In this document: positions 8,731 to 17,806 of the stretch, in pieces
Position numbering within the stretch: the first letter of the stretch is position 1
Layout of the letters: each line of letters opens with the position of its first letter
Assembly (NCBI GenBank): GCA_014238205.1
Contig: JABABM010000017.1
Span: forward strand, 1-49,772
Source of the DNA: Phycisphaerales bacterium
GTDB taxonomy: Bacteria > Planctomycetota > Phycisphaerae > Phycisphaerales > SM1A02
Reading direction: 5' to 3'
Length of the DNA stretch: 49,772 nucleotides
Translations under genes and position numbers: made by a program
The notes under the pieces: generated by a model
What the model saw: the letters and a program-made list of their open reading frames with translations, nothing else
Told to the model about the DNA's origin: nothing
The model's database searches: none

Positions 8731-9915
8731 TCAGTCGAGAAAGTCGGCTTCCTTGAGCCTCTCGGGCACATAGACTTCGGAAACGTATGAAATATCCTTG
8801 GTTATGAGCGATTCAACTTCCATCTTGAACCCGTTGCGGAGCATCGTCTTGATTTCCTTCTGCCACGGTTTCTTCTTCTCAAACCAGGGATAGTTCATGA
8901 TCTGCTTCGCTCGTGTGATGTCCCGATCGTTGAGATCGATCTTGACATCATTGCTGAGATCACATCGATCGAAGTCTCCAGCGCGGATGCCGAGGAACTT
9001 CGCGTCCGGGATGGCCATTCGCTGGCTTTCGAACGCCAGGTTGATTGAACCCTGCTTGATCACGCTGTAGATGTAGTGGCCCCACGGGTCGCAATCGAGA
9101 AGGCAGTAGACGGGAATCTTCAGTTCCTTGTGCAGGCGGTGCAGCATTCGCCGTACGCCTCGGGGAGGCTGCCCCGATCCTTCAGTCAGGATGCAGTTGT
9201 GTTTCTCCCAGAACCGGTCCTCGTTGAACCGGCTCCAGACGGTGTCCTTCTCGACATGAAGGATGAAATCGGCCTCGGAGTTCTTGAACTGGATCACGCT
9301 CGGTTCACAGATGCTTGGAATGGCGTATCCGCCCGTACCCATTCGACGGCAATCGATTTCATCACCGTTGTCGATGACCGTGATGTTTCCAACCATCGTT
9401 CCCCGCTTCTTCGCAAAGACGTGAAGTTCTTCCCGAAGTCCATCGATCGTGACCTCGAGATCCTCGAGGATGCCATCGGATTCAGACTGTTCATCGAAGG
9501 TCTTTTCGTTCGTCCCCTGGATCGTGTGAAGAGACATGTAGTACATGCCACGGAGGCTCAGAGTCTTCTCAGCCTCGATGAGGTCCTTGCAGCCCCTGGA
9601 GACCAGCATCATCTGCATGAACTTGCGGGCCTGTCCAGCATTGAACAGTTCACGCCGTTGCTTGCTGGAACCCATTTCAAGGATTCGCTTCTTCACGTTG
9701 TACTTCATGTTGTTGACGCTGCGGATGGGAATTTCGACGAAGGGCTCCCTCTGGGCGAGGCTCGATTTGACGACTGCATTCGTCATCGACGTGATCTTCG
9801 ACGTCGTCTCCCGGTCCCGTTCCTTGCTCACGACTCCTCGCCGCCTTGAGACTCCGGCCGCCTTCTTCCTGGAAGTGGTTTTCTTCGTGGTCTTCTTGCG
9901 TGTCTTCTTTGCCAT
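8731..9915 (-). CDS. top6A: DNA topoisomerase VI subunit A (Spo11-like)
   Basis: 394 residues. The winged-helix (5Y-CAP) domain has SLRGMYYM with adjacent tyrosines 125-126, one of which would attack DNA. The Toprim domain has Glu222 (VEKDTVW) and the DxD motif Asp274/Asp276 in LLDCDPWGHY, which bind Mg2+. Together with subunit B this forms a type IIB topoisomerase that relaxes and decatenates DNA by ATP-driven strand passage. The family is typical of archaea and plants and sporadic in bacteria. The first 30 residues are unusually rich in Lys/Arg/Thr. It follows top6B by 14 nt in the same operon. Confidence 0.95.
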   Translation of the reverse strand: MAKKTRKKTTKKTTSRKKAAGVSRRRGVVSKERDRETTSKITSMTNAVVKSSLAQREPFVEIPIRSVNNMKYNVKKRILEMGSSKQRRELFNAGQARKFMQMMLVSRGCKDLIEAEKTLSLRGMYYMSLHTIQGTNEKTFDEQSESDGILEDLEVTIDGLREELHVFAKKRGTMVGNITVIDNGDEIDCRRMGTGGYAIPSICEPSVIQFKNSEADFILHVEKDTVWSRFNEDRFWEKHNCILTEGSGQPPRGVRRMLHRLHKELKIPVYCLLDCDPWGHYIYSVIKQGSINLAFESQRMAIPDAKFLGIRAGDFDRCDLSNDVKIDLNDRDITRAKQIMNYPWFEKKKPWQKEIKTMLRNGFKMEVESLITKDISYVSEVYVPERLKEADFLD

Positions 9916-9929
9916 GGAAATGGTTCCGT

Positions 9930-11780
9930 TCAGCGGGCCTTGCTCGAGGACTTCTTCCTGTTCGATGATTTCTTCTTCGTGGACTTCTTCACAGATTTCT
10001 TCTTCTTTTCGGGCGGCGCATCACCTTCGAACAGGGAATCGACCTCGTCGCCGGTAAGGAACTGGCGGTTGGGAAGAATGATCACGTCTTCGTCCTGTTC
10101 AAGACGCTTGTTACTCACGACCTTTCCGTCGAGGTCCAGTTTCTGATCTGCTTCTCGTGTCTTCTTTGCAGCTTGTTTTCGAAGCGCTGCATAGAGTTTC
10201 TTCGGATCAGTGCCGACGAGGGCTTCGCAGCAGACGGCGATCTCTCCGATGTATCGCTCGAAAATGTCCCGCCGCTCAGCCTGCTTTCTCATCTGCTTGC
10301 GTCGCCTGAGGTAGGTCCCCAGCTTTCTCCCGCATTCCTGGAGGGCCAGTTTCATTTCCTTCCGGATCTCGTCATAGTCAGCGATTGCTTCCTTGGATTC
10401 ACTTGTAAAGGGGACCCAGACACTGGCCATGTGCACCAGGACGACAAGTGGACCCGTTGGAAGAGAACCCCTGGGCTGCGACAGGCCGTAGTTCTTCCAG
10501 GATGTTTCAGCCACGGCCTTGAACGAACTGCAGGCGGACTGCTGGTAGAGCAGTGGAACTCGATTGGCGAACCGGAGGATCCGCGCAGTTTCCTCCGAAC
10601 CAAGTGAACCTCCATAGGCGATGGCGACCTCCATCTGGAAGGGATTCCCTCGATAGACGGATGGTGGTCGGGTCGCAGCAGCGAAGAATTCAGCCTGAAC
10701 TTCCTTGAGCAGGCCCGCCAGCAGTGCCCTGGAACCGATTGGAACGAGGCAATCCGTGGGGGGGGACATGATCGAGGCTTCCTGGATGGCCTGGTAGAGG
10801 CAGTTGGCCTCGGCATGTCCAAGTTGACTTACGCGTGTCCGAGGCGTGATCGTCTTGCTGGAGAGCTTGTCCGCTTTCTTCGCCAGTTCGCTTGCCTTGC
10901 GCTGCCCAACACGGCAGAACTCCTTCTGGAGGAATCCGCTGAGGCTGCCGGTATCGGTCCGCTCGAGCATCTGGATCAGGGTTCCAAGTTCAATCCCCTT
11001 CGGATGTGGTTTGATCTCCTTGGGTTCATCTGGAAGTTCATCGACCGCTCGCGGAAAGACAATGGTTTCATTCGTCGGTGAGATCCAGGTCAACTCGGCA
11101 TGCGGATTCGCGATGGCAGTCTGCTCAAGATATTCATCGATCGATTGACGCCCCTTCTGGTACCGACCCTCCAGTTCGATGACGACCTGTGTTCCATTTC
11201 CACCCGGGAACAGGTCATCACTCTTTGGAGACTCCTTGTCAGTAACGACCTCGGCCCGGTTCTTCGAAGTATCGATCTTCAAGGTGACATCATGCGCGGG
11301 TTTTCGGCGAGAAGTCTTCGAGATGATGTGTACGGGTTTGCCCGTCGTCATCAATCCATACATGCCGGCTGCTGAGATTCCGATGCCCTGCTGCCCGCGA
11401 GACATCTTCATTCGATGGAACTTCGAACCATAGAGCAGCTTTCCGAAGATGGATTCGATCTGTGCTCGGACGATGCCCGGTCCATTGTCACGGACTGTCA
11501 ACTTGAATCGAGACTCATCAAGTTGCAGAAGTCGCACATGGACGTCGGGGAGTATGCCTGCTTCTTCACAGGCATCAAGGGCGTTGTCGACAGCTTCCTT
11601 GACCGCGGTAAGCAATGCCTTTCGGGGATTGTCAAAGCCAAGGAGATGGCGGTTCTTGGCAAAGAACTCGCTGACGGAGATCTCCCGCTGCTTCTCCGCC
11701 ATGGATTCGGCGGTGGCGACAGACCTGGTCTTGGCCTTCTTCGAACGTGCCGGTTTCTTCCTGGTCTTGGTGCTGGGCAT
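9930..11780 (-). CDS. top6B: DNA topoisomerase VI subunit B (GHKL ATPase)
   Basis: 616 residues. The GHKL ATPase site is intact: Glu62 and Asn66 in KEAVDNALDA, RDNGPGI near residue 98, and GQQGIGISAAGMYG (129-142). A transducer-type segment with SWKNYGLSQP, the switch-lysine region, follows. ATP binding dimerises the subunit and drives transport of one duplex through the break made by subunit A. Lysine-rich extensions occur at both ends (roughly residues 1-20 and 582-616), beyond the family core. It is first in the top6B-top6A operon and is divergent from ndk across about 200 bp. gyrB is also in the window, so the cell has both type IIA and IIB enzymes. Confidence 0.95.
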   Translation of the reverse strand: MPSTKTRKKPARSKKAKTRSVATAESMAEKQREISVSEFFAKNRHLLGFDNPRKALLTAVKEAVDNALDACEEAGILPDVHVRLLQLDESRFKLTVRDNGPGIVRAQIESIFGKLLYGSKFHRMKMSRGQQGIGISAAGMYGLMTTGKPVHIISKTSRRKPAHDVTLKIDTSKNRAEVVTDKESPKSDDLFPGGNGTQVVIELEGRYQKGRQSIDEYLEQTAIANPHAELTWISPTNETIVFPRAVDELPDEPKEIKPHPKGIELGTLIQMLERTDTGSLSGFLQKEFCRVGQRKASELAKKADKLSSKTITPRTRVSQLGHAEANCLYQAIQEASIMSPPTDCLVPIGSRALLAGLLKEVQAEFFAAATRPPSVYRGNPFQMEVAIAYGGSLGSEETARILRFANRVPLLYQQSACSSFKAVAETSWKNYGLSQPRGSLPTGPLVVLVHMASVWVPFTSESKEAIADYDEIRKEMKLALQECGRKLGTYLRRRKQMRKQAERRDIFERYIGEIAVCCEALVGTDPKKLYAALRKQAAKKTREADQKLDLDGKVVSNKRLEQDEDVIILPNRQFLTGDEVDSLFEGDAPPEKKKKSVKKSTKKKSSNRKKSSSKAR

Positions 11781-11979
11781 GGTGGTGGGAGAAGGGAATC
11801 CTGGTACTGCAAGCCGTCATCTTGGCGTCGATCACCTGCAGAACCATCGGCCCAGCAAGGGTTTCCACGCTAGTTTGAGCACGCTGGTTGTCCCGATCCG
11901 GTGTATTTTCCGGCTCGACACCCGGCCGGGGTCTGGGTATCCTTCGCCCGCTCGTGGCAATCAAGCCTGGAGAATCCAT

Positions 11980-12450
11980 ATGGAAACTACATTGATCATC
12001 CTGAAGCCAGATGCCCTCCAGAGAGGGCTCATGGGTCGTATCATCAGCCGCTTCGAGGACAAGGGACTCCAGGTGGTGGCTGCCAAGCTCATGAAGATCA
12101 GCCAGGAACTGGCTGCTCGGCACTACGAATCACATGAGGGAAAGCCCTTTTACGAGGGCCTTGTTTCCTTCATGACCTCCTCCCCGGTCCTTGTGCTTGC
12201 TTTGAGAGGGATTGATGCAATCGCCATCAGCAGGGGAATGATGGGCGCTACCTTCGGTTCAAAGGCTGATCCTGGGACGATTCGAGGGGATTACGGAGTC
12301 TCAAACTCCTTCAACCTCATTCATGGCAGTGACAGCCCCGAAGCAGCTGAGCGTGAGTTGGGGCTCTTTTTCGCCTCAGGTGAGATCCAGGATTGGCCTC
12401 GAGCAATCGAGGGTTGGGTCTACGATTGCTCTGGCGATACCCCTGAATAA
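11980..12450 (+). CDS. ndk: Nucleoside diphosphate kinase
   Basis: 156 residues, slightly longer than the usual 140-150. It begins METTLIILKPDALQRGLMGR and contains the catalytic histidine in NLIHGSDSPEAAERE; TFGSKADPGTIRGDYG matches the nucleotide-binding segment, with GATFGSKAD replacing the common GATNPxxA. It moves the terminal phosphate between nucleoside di- and triphosphates via phosphohistidine, balancing (d)NTP pools in the cytoplasm. ATG 11980 is preceded by TGGAGA with good spacing. It is transcribed alone, divergent from top6BA. Confidence 0.95.
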   Translation: METTLIILKPDALQRGLMGRIISRFEDKGLQVVAAKLMKISQELAARHYESHEGKPFYEGLVSFMTSSPVLVLALRGIDAIAISRGMMGATFGSKADPGTIRGDYGVSNSFNLIHGSDSPEAAERELGLFFASGEIQDWPRAIEGWVYDCSGDTPE

Positions 12451-12751
12451 CCCCTGAAAGGGGCCTTCCACTCGCTGTGCCCCCGGATTTGCTGCCAAAT
12501 GGCTGTAAATCACGTGCCACATTGTTCTTCTGCGACAATTTCACACCTACCCACGAACAATTCGTCGTGGGAATCGTCTTGTAAGTGGGCATGTTCCGGA
12601 TGACCGGCCGGGCTATGGCCTCCTGGAGGTGGTCCAGTACCAAATCTGCACTGCAAGTCCCCTGGTGTCCGTATGTACAGGGGGCAGGTTGGTTGTCGGC
12701 TGGAGGATCCTTCAGGTACTCAGGAATCCGGTGAAGGGATTGATTGACACG
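12451..12751 (+). other. 301-bp intergenic region between ndk and the sigma factor gene
   Basis: I see no gene here. Directly after the ndk stop CCCCT-gaa-AGGGG (12451-12463) makes a short weak hairpin. Further on CCCACGA (12550-12556) pairs with TCGTGGG (12565-12571) around an 8-nt loop; it could be an attenuator, terminator or operator for the sigma gene. No clean sigma-70 promoter was found by eye. Confidence 0.4.
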
Positions 12752-13792
12752 ATGAGCGCACTCCGAAACAGGAATGCAACAGGCAAGCGGGATGCAAAGA
12801 GGCGGTCGTTGACCAGGAAGGGTCGCGCAGCTGCCTCGTGCAGGCGACTTTCCAGATCTGACAAGTCACTCGTACAGGCAATCCTCGACCATCCGGTCGA
12901 TTTTGTCGACGATGACTCGTTTCACAAGCCACGTGCGAAACAGACCCTGTTCGACAAGGCAGACCCCGTCCGCCGAGCCGACGTGGCCTGGTATCGGCCT
13001 CTTATAGATGATGTCATTGGAACGCGGCCCGAGCCAAAATCGACCAAGGATTCGATTGTCCTGACCAGGGATGAAGAGCGAACGATCTTCCTGCAATACA
13101 ACTATGCTCGTTTCAAGGTCGCTTCCATGCAGAAGCGGCTTGGGAACAGGAAGCCGACACCCAGGCAGTCAACGGAGTTGCTGTACTGGTATCGACTTTC
13201 ACGCCAGCTCCGTGATCAGATCGCCGAGTCGAACCTCGCGCTGGTTCTTGCGATGGCGAAGCGATCACGGATCAATGCAGCCGACTTCTCCGACCAGATC
13301 AGTGAAGGCAACATGGCACTTCTTCGAAGCGTCGACAAGTTTGATGTCGCTCGAGGATTCAAGTTCTCCACCTACGCCTGCCGAGCGATCCTCAAGGGTT
13401 TCTATCGCCAGGGAATGAAGGACACGCGGCATCGCCAGCGATTTCCAACGACGTTCGACCCGACCATGGAGTCAGGTGATCCTTGTGAGAATCGAAGGCG
13501 CGAGGATCAATGGGATTCGGCCCGCGAGGTCAAGCAGCTCATGCAGGAGAACAAGGCCGATCTCTCCTCCATCGAACTGGTTGTTCTCCAGCATCGATTC
13601 GGCTTCGAGCCGGGCCGGAGCGGTCGCCCCTTGACCCTTTCCCAGGTGGGGAAACTCATCGGCGTCACCAAGGAACGGGTCAGGCAGATCCAGAACAAGG
13701 CCCTTGGCAAGCTGCGTGAGGCCGTCGAGCTGCGATGCCTTCCCCGTACCGAACGTGATCATCCAGGCGGAATCGGCTTTTCGATCAACTGA
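12752..13792 (+). CDS. Sigma-70 family RNA polymerase sigma factor, non-standard architecture
   Basis: 346 residues from ATG 12752. A strongly basic N-terminus (residues 1-35) is followed by a region 1.2-like segment near 104-120 (VLTRDEERTIFLQYN) and a region 2 core at about 155-222 (NLALVLAMAKR, EGNMALLRSVDKFDVARGFKFSTYACRAI). After a short linker comes region 4 (about 262-325) with the helix-turn-helix TLSQVGKLIGVTKERVRQIQNKALGKLRE. A full region 3 appears to be missing, yet region 1.2/2 and the RFGFxxG region 4.1 resemble group 2/3 sigmas more than ECF factors. It directs core polymerase to a specific promoter set; the regulon is unknown. The gene is monocistronic and ends in a strong terminator hairpin. 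Confidence 0.88.
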   Translation: MSALRNRNATGKRDAKRRSLTRKGRAAASCRRLSRSDKSLVQAILDHPVDFVDDDSFHKPRAKQTLFDKADPVRRADVAWYRPLIDDVIGTRPEPKSTKDSIVLTRDEERTIFLQYNYARFKVASMQKRLGNRKPTPRQSTELLYWYRLSRQLRDQIAESNLALVLAMAKRSRINAADFSDQISEGNMALLRSVDKFDVARGFKFSTYACRAILKGFYRQGMKDTRHRQRFPTTFDPTMESGDPCENRRREDQWDSAREVKQLMQENKADLSSIELVVLQHRFGFEPGRSGRPLTLSQVGKLIGVTKERVRQIQNKALGKLREAVELRCLPRTERDHPGGIGFSIN

Positions 13793-13827
13793 ACCTCTTC
13801 TTCTCCTCTGAGACCCCTCTTCCATCG

Positions 13828-13864
13828 CAACCCGGCCCTGCATGCAGGGTCGGGTTGTCGTTTT
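13828..13864 (+). terminator. Hairpin terminator after the sigma factor gene
   Basis: CAACCCG-g-CCCTGCA (13828 on) is mirrored by TGCAGGG-t-CGGGTTG (to 13857), a near-perfect 15-bp stem with one G-T pair, followed by TCGTTTTC. It separates the sigma gene from the membrane protein gene starting at 13889. Confidence 0.75.
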
Positions 13865-13888
13865 CACCACTGAGGCCTCGACGGGCCG

Positions 13889-15940
13889 ATGGATCCGATG
13901 AATGATGGGGAGTGGAGGCCGACCATTACCAAGCCCAAGAATCCAACTCTGCCCGAAAGCCAGTGCGGTGGTAATCAGTCGCGGGATGTCCCGCTCACGG
14001 TGGTGGATACGCGCGGACAGCCGATGAAGCGATCAAGGATGGGTCGTCGAAGGGCCATCGTCCTGGGCCTGGTCCAACTCCTGATCATTCTTCACATCGT
14101 GGTCTGGCTGCTCAGCCGTGAGTATGGCTGGTTCGGCGGTTCGACCATCACCCCGATCGAGCCGAGCGAGAGCATGGAGTTCAGCAAGAACGGTGTCGTG
14201 AATGCCGGGCTCATCTTCTTCGTACTGGCATTGTTGTCGACGCTCCTGCTTGGTCGGTGGTTCTGTGGCTGGGGATGCCATGTCGTCATGCTCCAGGACC
14301 TGTGCCTGTGGATGCTTCGCAAGATGAATCTGCGGCCAAGACCGTTTCGATCAAGGCTGCTGCTCTGGGCTCCACTTGCCCTGGCCGTGTACATGTTCAT
14401 CTGGCCCATCTTCTACCGGTTCGCCCTTGCACCCTTCCTTCAGCCGGACCTTGGCTGGTCCGGATTCTCCGTGCACCTGACTACGCGTGATTTCTGGTCG
14501 ACCTTTCCCGGTTTGTGGGTTGCGATCGTCTTTCTCCTGGTCTGTGGTTTCGCAACGGTCTATTTCCTCGGTGCAAAGGGGTTCTGTACCTACGGGTGTC
14601 CATATGGAGGCTTCTTTGCGCCACTGGACAGGTTCTCCCCTGGCAGTATTCGAGTGACGGATGCGTGTCAGCAATGCGGACACTGCACAGCGGTATGTAC
14701 ATCGAACGTCCGGGTACATGATGAAGTCCGGACATGGGGCATGGTGACGGATCCCGGTTGCATGAAGACCATGGATTGCATCGATACGTGTCCGAACGAT
14801 GCCCTCTACTTCGGATTCGGGCCATCGGCTGCAAAGACTGCTCCACGGGCCGAGCCTGTGCAGAGGAAATGGGATCTCACTTCGAGAGAAGAATGGTGTT
14901 TCGGCCTCGTCTGCCTTCTCGTATTTCTTTCCTTCAGGGGAGCCTATGCATCCATTCCACTGTTGATGGCAATTGGAATCGCATCGATCTTCACGTTCCT
15001 TGCATGGAAATCCTGGCGAGTGATCCAGGATGAAAATGTCCACCTGCACCGCTGGCGATTGAAGTACCGCGGCAGGTTGCAACTGTCCGGCTTCGTGATG
15101 CTCACATTGGTCGGGTTCCTGGCGATCCTGACCCTCCAGACAGGGGCGGTGAACTGGATTGGATGGAATGCACAACGGATCTCACGTGATGTCCTTGTAC
15201 ACCAGGAGGGCGCTGGTGAACCTTCTGAGGTCCAGCGAGCCCGTGCAGGAGCGGTTCTTGGCTGGCTCGATCTCGTGTCCGGTGTGAACAGGGGCGGTAT
15301 CGGTCTTACCACGGATCCCAACCATGACCTCGAGGCGTCACGGCTCCTTCTGTTTCTGGGTGATGTCGAAGCTGCAAGGGAGCGATTGACACCCGTTGTC
15401 AGGGGCTTCCCTTCTGACCTGGGAGTACGCCGATACGAACTTCAACTGCTCCTGATTGGTGCCGAGCAGGATGAGATTCACCAGTACATTCAATCGCTTG
15501 AGGCTGAGGCGCATGTCGTGCAGCAGATTCGACTCGAGGTCATCCAGTGGCATCTGGCCAACGGAAGAGAGAATGTTGCAGAGTCGATGGCAAGAGAGGC
15601 GCTTCTGGAGGATGAACAAGACCTGGGGGCCATGAAGATGCTCTCGGTGATTCTCTTGAACGGTGGAGAGGCAGAGACTGCGCAGGGACTGGACCTCGTG
15701 CGAAGTTACCTCGTCATGGCGCCAACGGATCATTATGCATGGTTTACCCTGGGTCAGGCCCTCGCGAGAGAGGGCAGGTTGGCCGAGGCCGATGCCTCCG
15801 TCGAGCGGGCACTGAGCCTTGCGGAAGATGATCCGCGACTGCTTGTTGAAGCGATCGGGTATTACCAGGCGACCGGGCGCAGCATCATCGCGGAACAACT
15901 GGCATCACGGCTGCAATCGCTCCAGGATCCCGGGCAGTGA
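13889..15940 (+). CDS. NapH/CcoG-like polyferredoxin membrane protein fused to C-terminal TPR region
   Basis: 683 residues. Hydrophobic membrane segments are near 57-75, 104-122, 158-175, 209-229 and again near 345-375 and 395-412. Two CxxxC motifs at the membrane edge (CGWGC 126-130 and CTYGCP 233-238) are typical of NapH/NosR/CcoG iron-sulfur membrane proteins. A 4Fe-4S cluster motif follows (Cys260, 263, 266, 270), then a second cysteine group (291, 297, 301) that has only three of four expected cysteines. From about residue 440 the chain becomes helical TPR-like repeats (AWFTLGQALAREGRLAEADASVERALSLAED). The likely role is electron transfer or maturation at the membrane, with the TPRs holding partners. 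A start at ATG 13898 is also possible. The electron donor and acceptor cannot be assigned. Confidence 0.8.
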   Translation: MDPMNDGEWRPTITKPKNPTLPESQCGGNQSRDVPLTVVDTRGQPMKRSRMGRRRAIVLGLVQLLIILHIVVWLLSREYGWFGGSTITPIEPSESMEFSKNGVVNAGLIFFVLALLSTLLLGRWFCGWGCHVVMLQDLCLWMLRKMNLRPRPFRSRLLLWAPLALAVYMFIWPIFYRFALAPFLQPDLGWSGFSVHLTTRDFWSTFPGLWVAIVFLLVCGFATVYFLGAKGFCTYGCPYGGFFAPLDRFSPGSIRVTDACQQCGHCTAVCTSNVRVHDEVRTWGMVTDPGCMKTMDCIDTCPNDALYFGFGPSAAKTAPRAEPVQRKWDLTSREEWCFGLVCLLVFLSFRGAYASIPLLMAIGIASIFTFLAWKSWRVIQDENVHLHRWRLKYRGRLQLSGFVMLTLVGFLAILTLQTGAVNWIGWNAQRISRDVLVHQEGAGEPSEVQRARAGAVLGWLDLVSGVNRGGIGLTTDPNHDLEASRLLLFLGDVEAARERLTPVVRGFPSDLGVRRYELQLLLIGAEQDEIHQYIQSLEAEAHVVQQIRLEVIQWHLANGRENVAESMAREALLEDEQDLGAMKMLSVILLNGGEAETAQGLDLVRSYLVMAPTDHYAWFTLGQALAREGRLAEADASVERALSLAEDDPRLLVEAIGYYQATGRSIIAEQLASRLQSLQDPGQ

Positions 15941-15949
15941 GTGGATGCT

Positions 15950-16411
15950 TCAGTCGCCGTTGCTGCTGCAGAGCACATCGTGCAGGGACTCGGCGGAGTC
16001 CGAATTGAACGCTTCTTTCCTTGTAGCTGGATTACCCAGCACCCGGCTGATGGCACTGAGCGCCTGGACATGTTCGGTCGTGTTGTCCGGTGGCGAGACG
16101 ATCAGGACGATCATTTCGACGGGTTTATCATCGCTCGACTTGAAGTCGATGGGTATGGCCGCATACCCGACGGCAGCAACAACCCTTTCCAGGGATGGAC
16201 ACCGGCCGTGTGGTACGGCGAGGCCTTCCCCGATACCTGTCGTTCGCTGCAACTCACGTTTCCAGACGGCATTGGCGACGTCTTCCGGATCCTGGACATG
16301 CCCCTGTTCATGGAGGAGGTTGATCAGTTCATTGATCGCTCCACGAGGGTCGGTCGATTCCAGCGGGTGCTTGATGCAGTCGAGTTGCAGAAGGGAGTTC
16401 AATGTAATCAT
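15950..16411 (-). CDS. PTS EIIA type 2 (fructose/nitrogen) domain protein, PtsN-like
   Basis: 153 residues, a single EIIA-2 domain. The phospho-accepting histidine is His68 in GIGEGLAVPHGR, and TTEHVQALSAISRVL matches the C-terminal helix of PtsN/FrvA type proteins. With no EIIB/EIIC partner nearby, a regulatory role like that of EIIA-Ntr is more likely than sugar transport. It converges with the polyferredoxin-TPR gene, 9 nt apart. Confidence 0.88.
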   Translation of the reverse strand: MITLNSLLQLDCIKHPLESTDPRGAINELINLLHEQGHVQDPEDVANAVWKRELQRTTGIGEGLAVPHGRCPSLERVVAAVGYAAIPIDFKSSDDKPVEMIVLIVSPPDNTTEHVQALSAISRVLGNPATRKEAFNSDSAESLHDVLCSSNGD

Positions 16412-16495
16412 GTCGAGATCGATGCAGGAGGTGTCGTGGAACAGTTGGAAACGGGGCGGGGGAGAATAGCAGAATCCAACCCGAATATGACGGGA

Positions 16496-17806
16496 TCAGC
16501 GAGCTTGAAGCAGGGCGGAGTAGCCACCGTCGTGATAGGAGGATGGGGGATCGCCGGGTTGGCCAGCGGGGAGGACGCGGGATTCGTCGACCAGTTCCCA
16601 GCCATGCCACTTTTCCAACCAGCGAGGCATCGACTGGTTTTCTTCGGGTTCGAGGCTGCAGGTGGTGTAGAGCACGTGTGCGCCGGGGGACAGGCAGGGG
16701 ATGGAGTCCGCGACGATCTGCCTCTGGATGCCCACGAGATCTTCGAGTCCGGTGGATGAAAAACGAGATCGAGCCTCAGGCCTTCTTGCAAGAACTCCAG
16801 TATTCGAGCAGGGCACATCGAGCACCAGCAGATCGACTTTCTCATCCAGTTCCCTGAGGGTCTCGGGTTCGATGACCTCGATGCGATCGTCCTGTTCTCC
16901 AACACGAACCAGATCGTTGAAACGAGATTGGTTGACCTCGGTTGCAAGCACCCTGCTCCCGGGATGCAGGGATGCCAGTTGCAGTGTCTTTGTTCCCCGT
17001 CCTGCACAGTAGTCGAGAATGACATCAGGCTGAAGCCCGATCGTTCTCCTGCCCGCTTCCGAGGCTGCAGGATCCTGAATGACAGCCGATGCATGCCGGG
17101 CAAGAACTTCGGCAGGCGATTGGCCCTCTGCAAGAACGTGGTATCCAACCTCATCGTGTGGAACAAGTCCAGGTTCCGTTGCAGCTCCATGCAGGATGAT
17201 CGGCGCTTCGCAGAGTCCGTGCAGTGCAAGTTTCGTTGCATCCTGTTTCCCAAGTGCAACGAACCATCTCCTCACGAGAAATTCGCAATGTCCTGTCTGC
17301 TGTGCGATCCGACTGACTTGATCTTCCGCGAACACGTCTTCGGTCAACTGCCATCCAGATCCATTGGAGAGGAGAAGTTGGTCTCGGGCCGTGCCTTCGG
17401 CACGTTCAATTCGACTGCCTCGAAGATCGACGAGTCGTCGGAGTACGGCATTGACCATGCCTGCAGTTCCACGGTGGTGCCCGTTCCGTTTCATCCATTC
17501 GACGGTGTCAGCGACGGCGGCGTGATCTGGAATCTTGTCCAGGAGGAAGAGCTGGGCAGCTCCTGCGAGCAGTCCGCCCTGCACTTTTGGATCGACCTTG
17601 TCCCAATCTCGATCGAGTACGTGATCTATCAGTGCCGTGAGCGTTGACCAGCGGATCATTGAAACCCGGACGATGGCCTCGGCAAGCCGCCTGTCTCGGT
17701 CATCAAGTCCTCGCGTATCAACCGGCCTTGGAAAGAGGTTGGGGTAGTCGCGAGCTGCCTCACCCAGGAATCGACAGGCTGCATCGCGTGGGCGAGGATC
17801 AGCCAT
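16496..17806 (-). CDS. rsmB: 16S rRNA cytosine-967 C5-methyltransferase (RsmB family)
   Basis: 436 residues. The N-terminal NusB-like helical domain (1-135, with VNAVLRRLV) precedes a SAM-dependent RNA m5C methyltransferase domain. The SAM loop is DYCAGRGTKTLQ (265-276, the DxCAAPGGKT equivalent), motif IV is DVPCSNTGVLARRPEAR (Cys333) and motif VI is YTTCSLEPEEN (Cys383). The two cysteines are the nucleophile and product-release residues in this family. It probably methylates 16S rRNA. The start ATG overlaps the metK stop (TGATG), so it is coupled to SAM synthesis. The catalytic domain is divergent, so another rRNA cytosine target is possible. Confidence 0.85.
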   Translation of the reverse strand: MADPRPRDAACRFLGEAARDYPNLFPRPVDTRGLDDRDRRLAEAIVRVSMIRWSTLTALIDHVLDRDWDKVDPKVQGGLLAGAAQLFLLDKIPDHAAVADTVEWMKRNGHHRGTAGMVNAVLRRLVDLRGSRIERAEGTARDQLLLSNGSGWQLTEDVFAEDQVSRIAQQTGHCEFLVRRWFVALGKQDATKLALHGLCEAPIILHGAATEPGLVPHDEVGYHVLAEGQSPAEVLARHASAVIQDPAASEAGRRTIGLQPDVILDYCAGRGTKTLQLASLHPGSRVLATEVNQSRFNDLVRVGEQDDRIEVIEPETLRELDEKVDLLVLDVPCSNTGVLARRPEARSRFSSTGLEDLVGIQRQIVADSIPCLSPGAHVLYTTCSLEPEENQSMPRWLEKWHGWELVDESRVLPAGQPGDPPSSYHDGGYSALLQAR

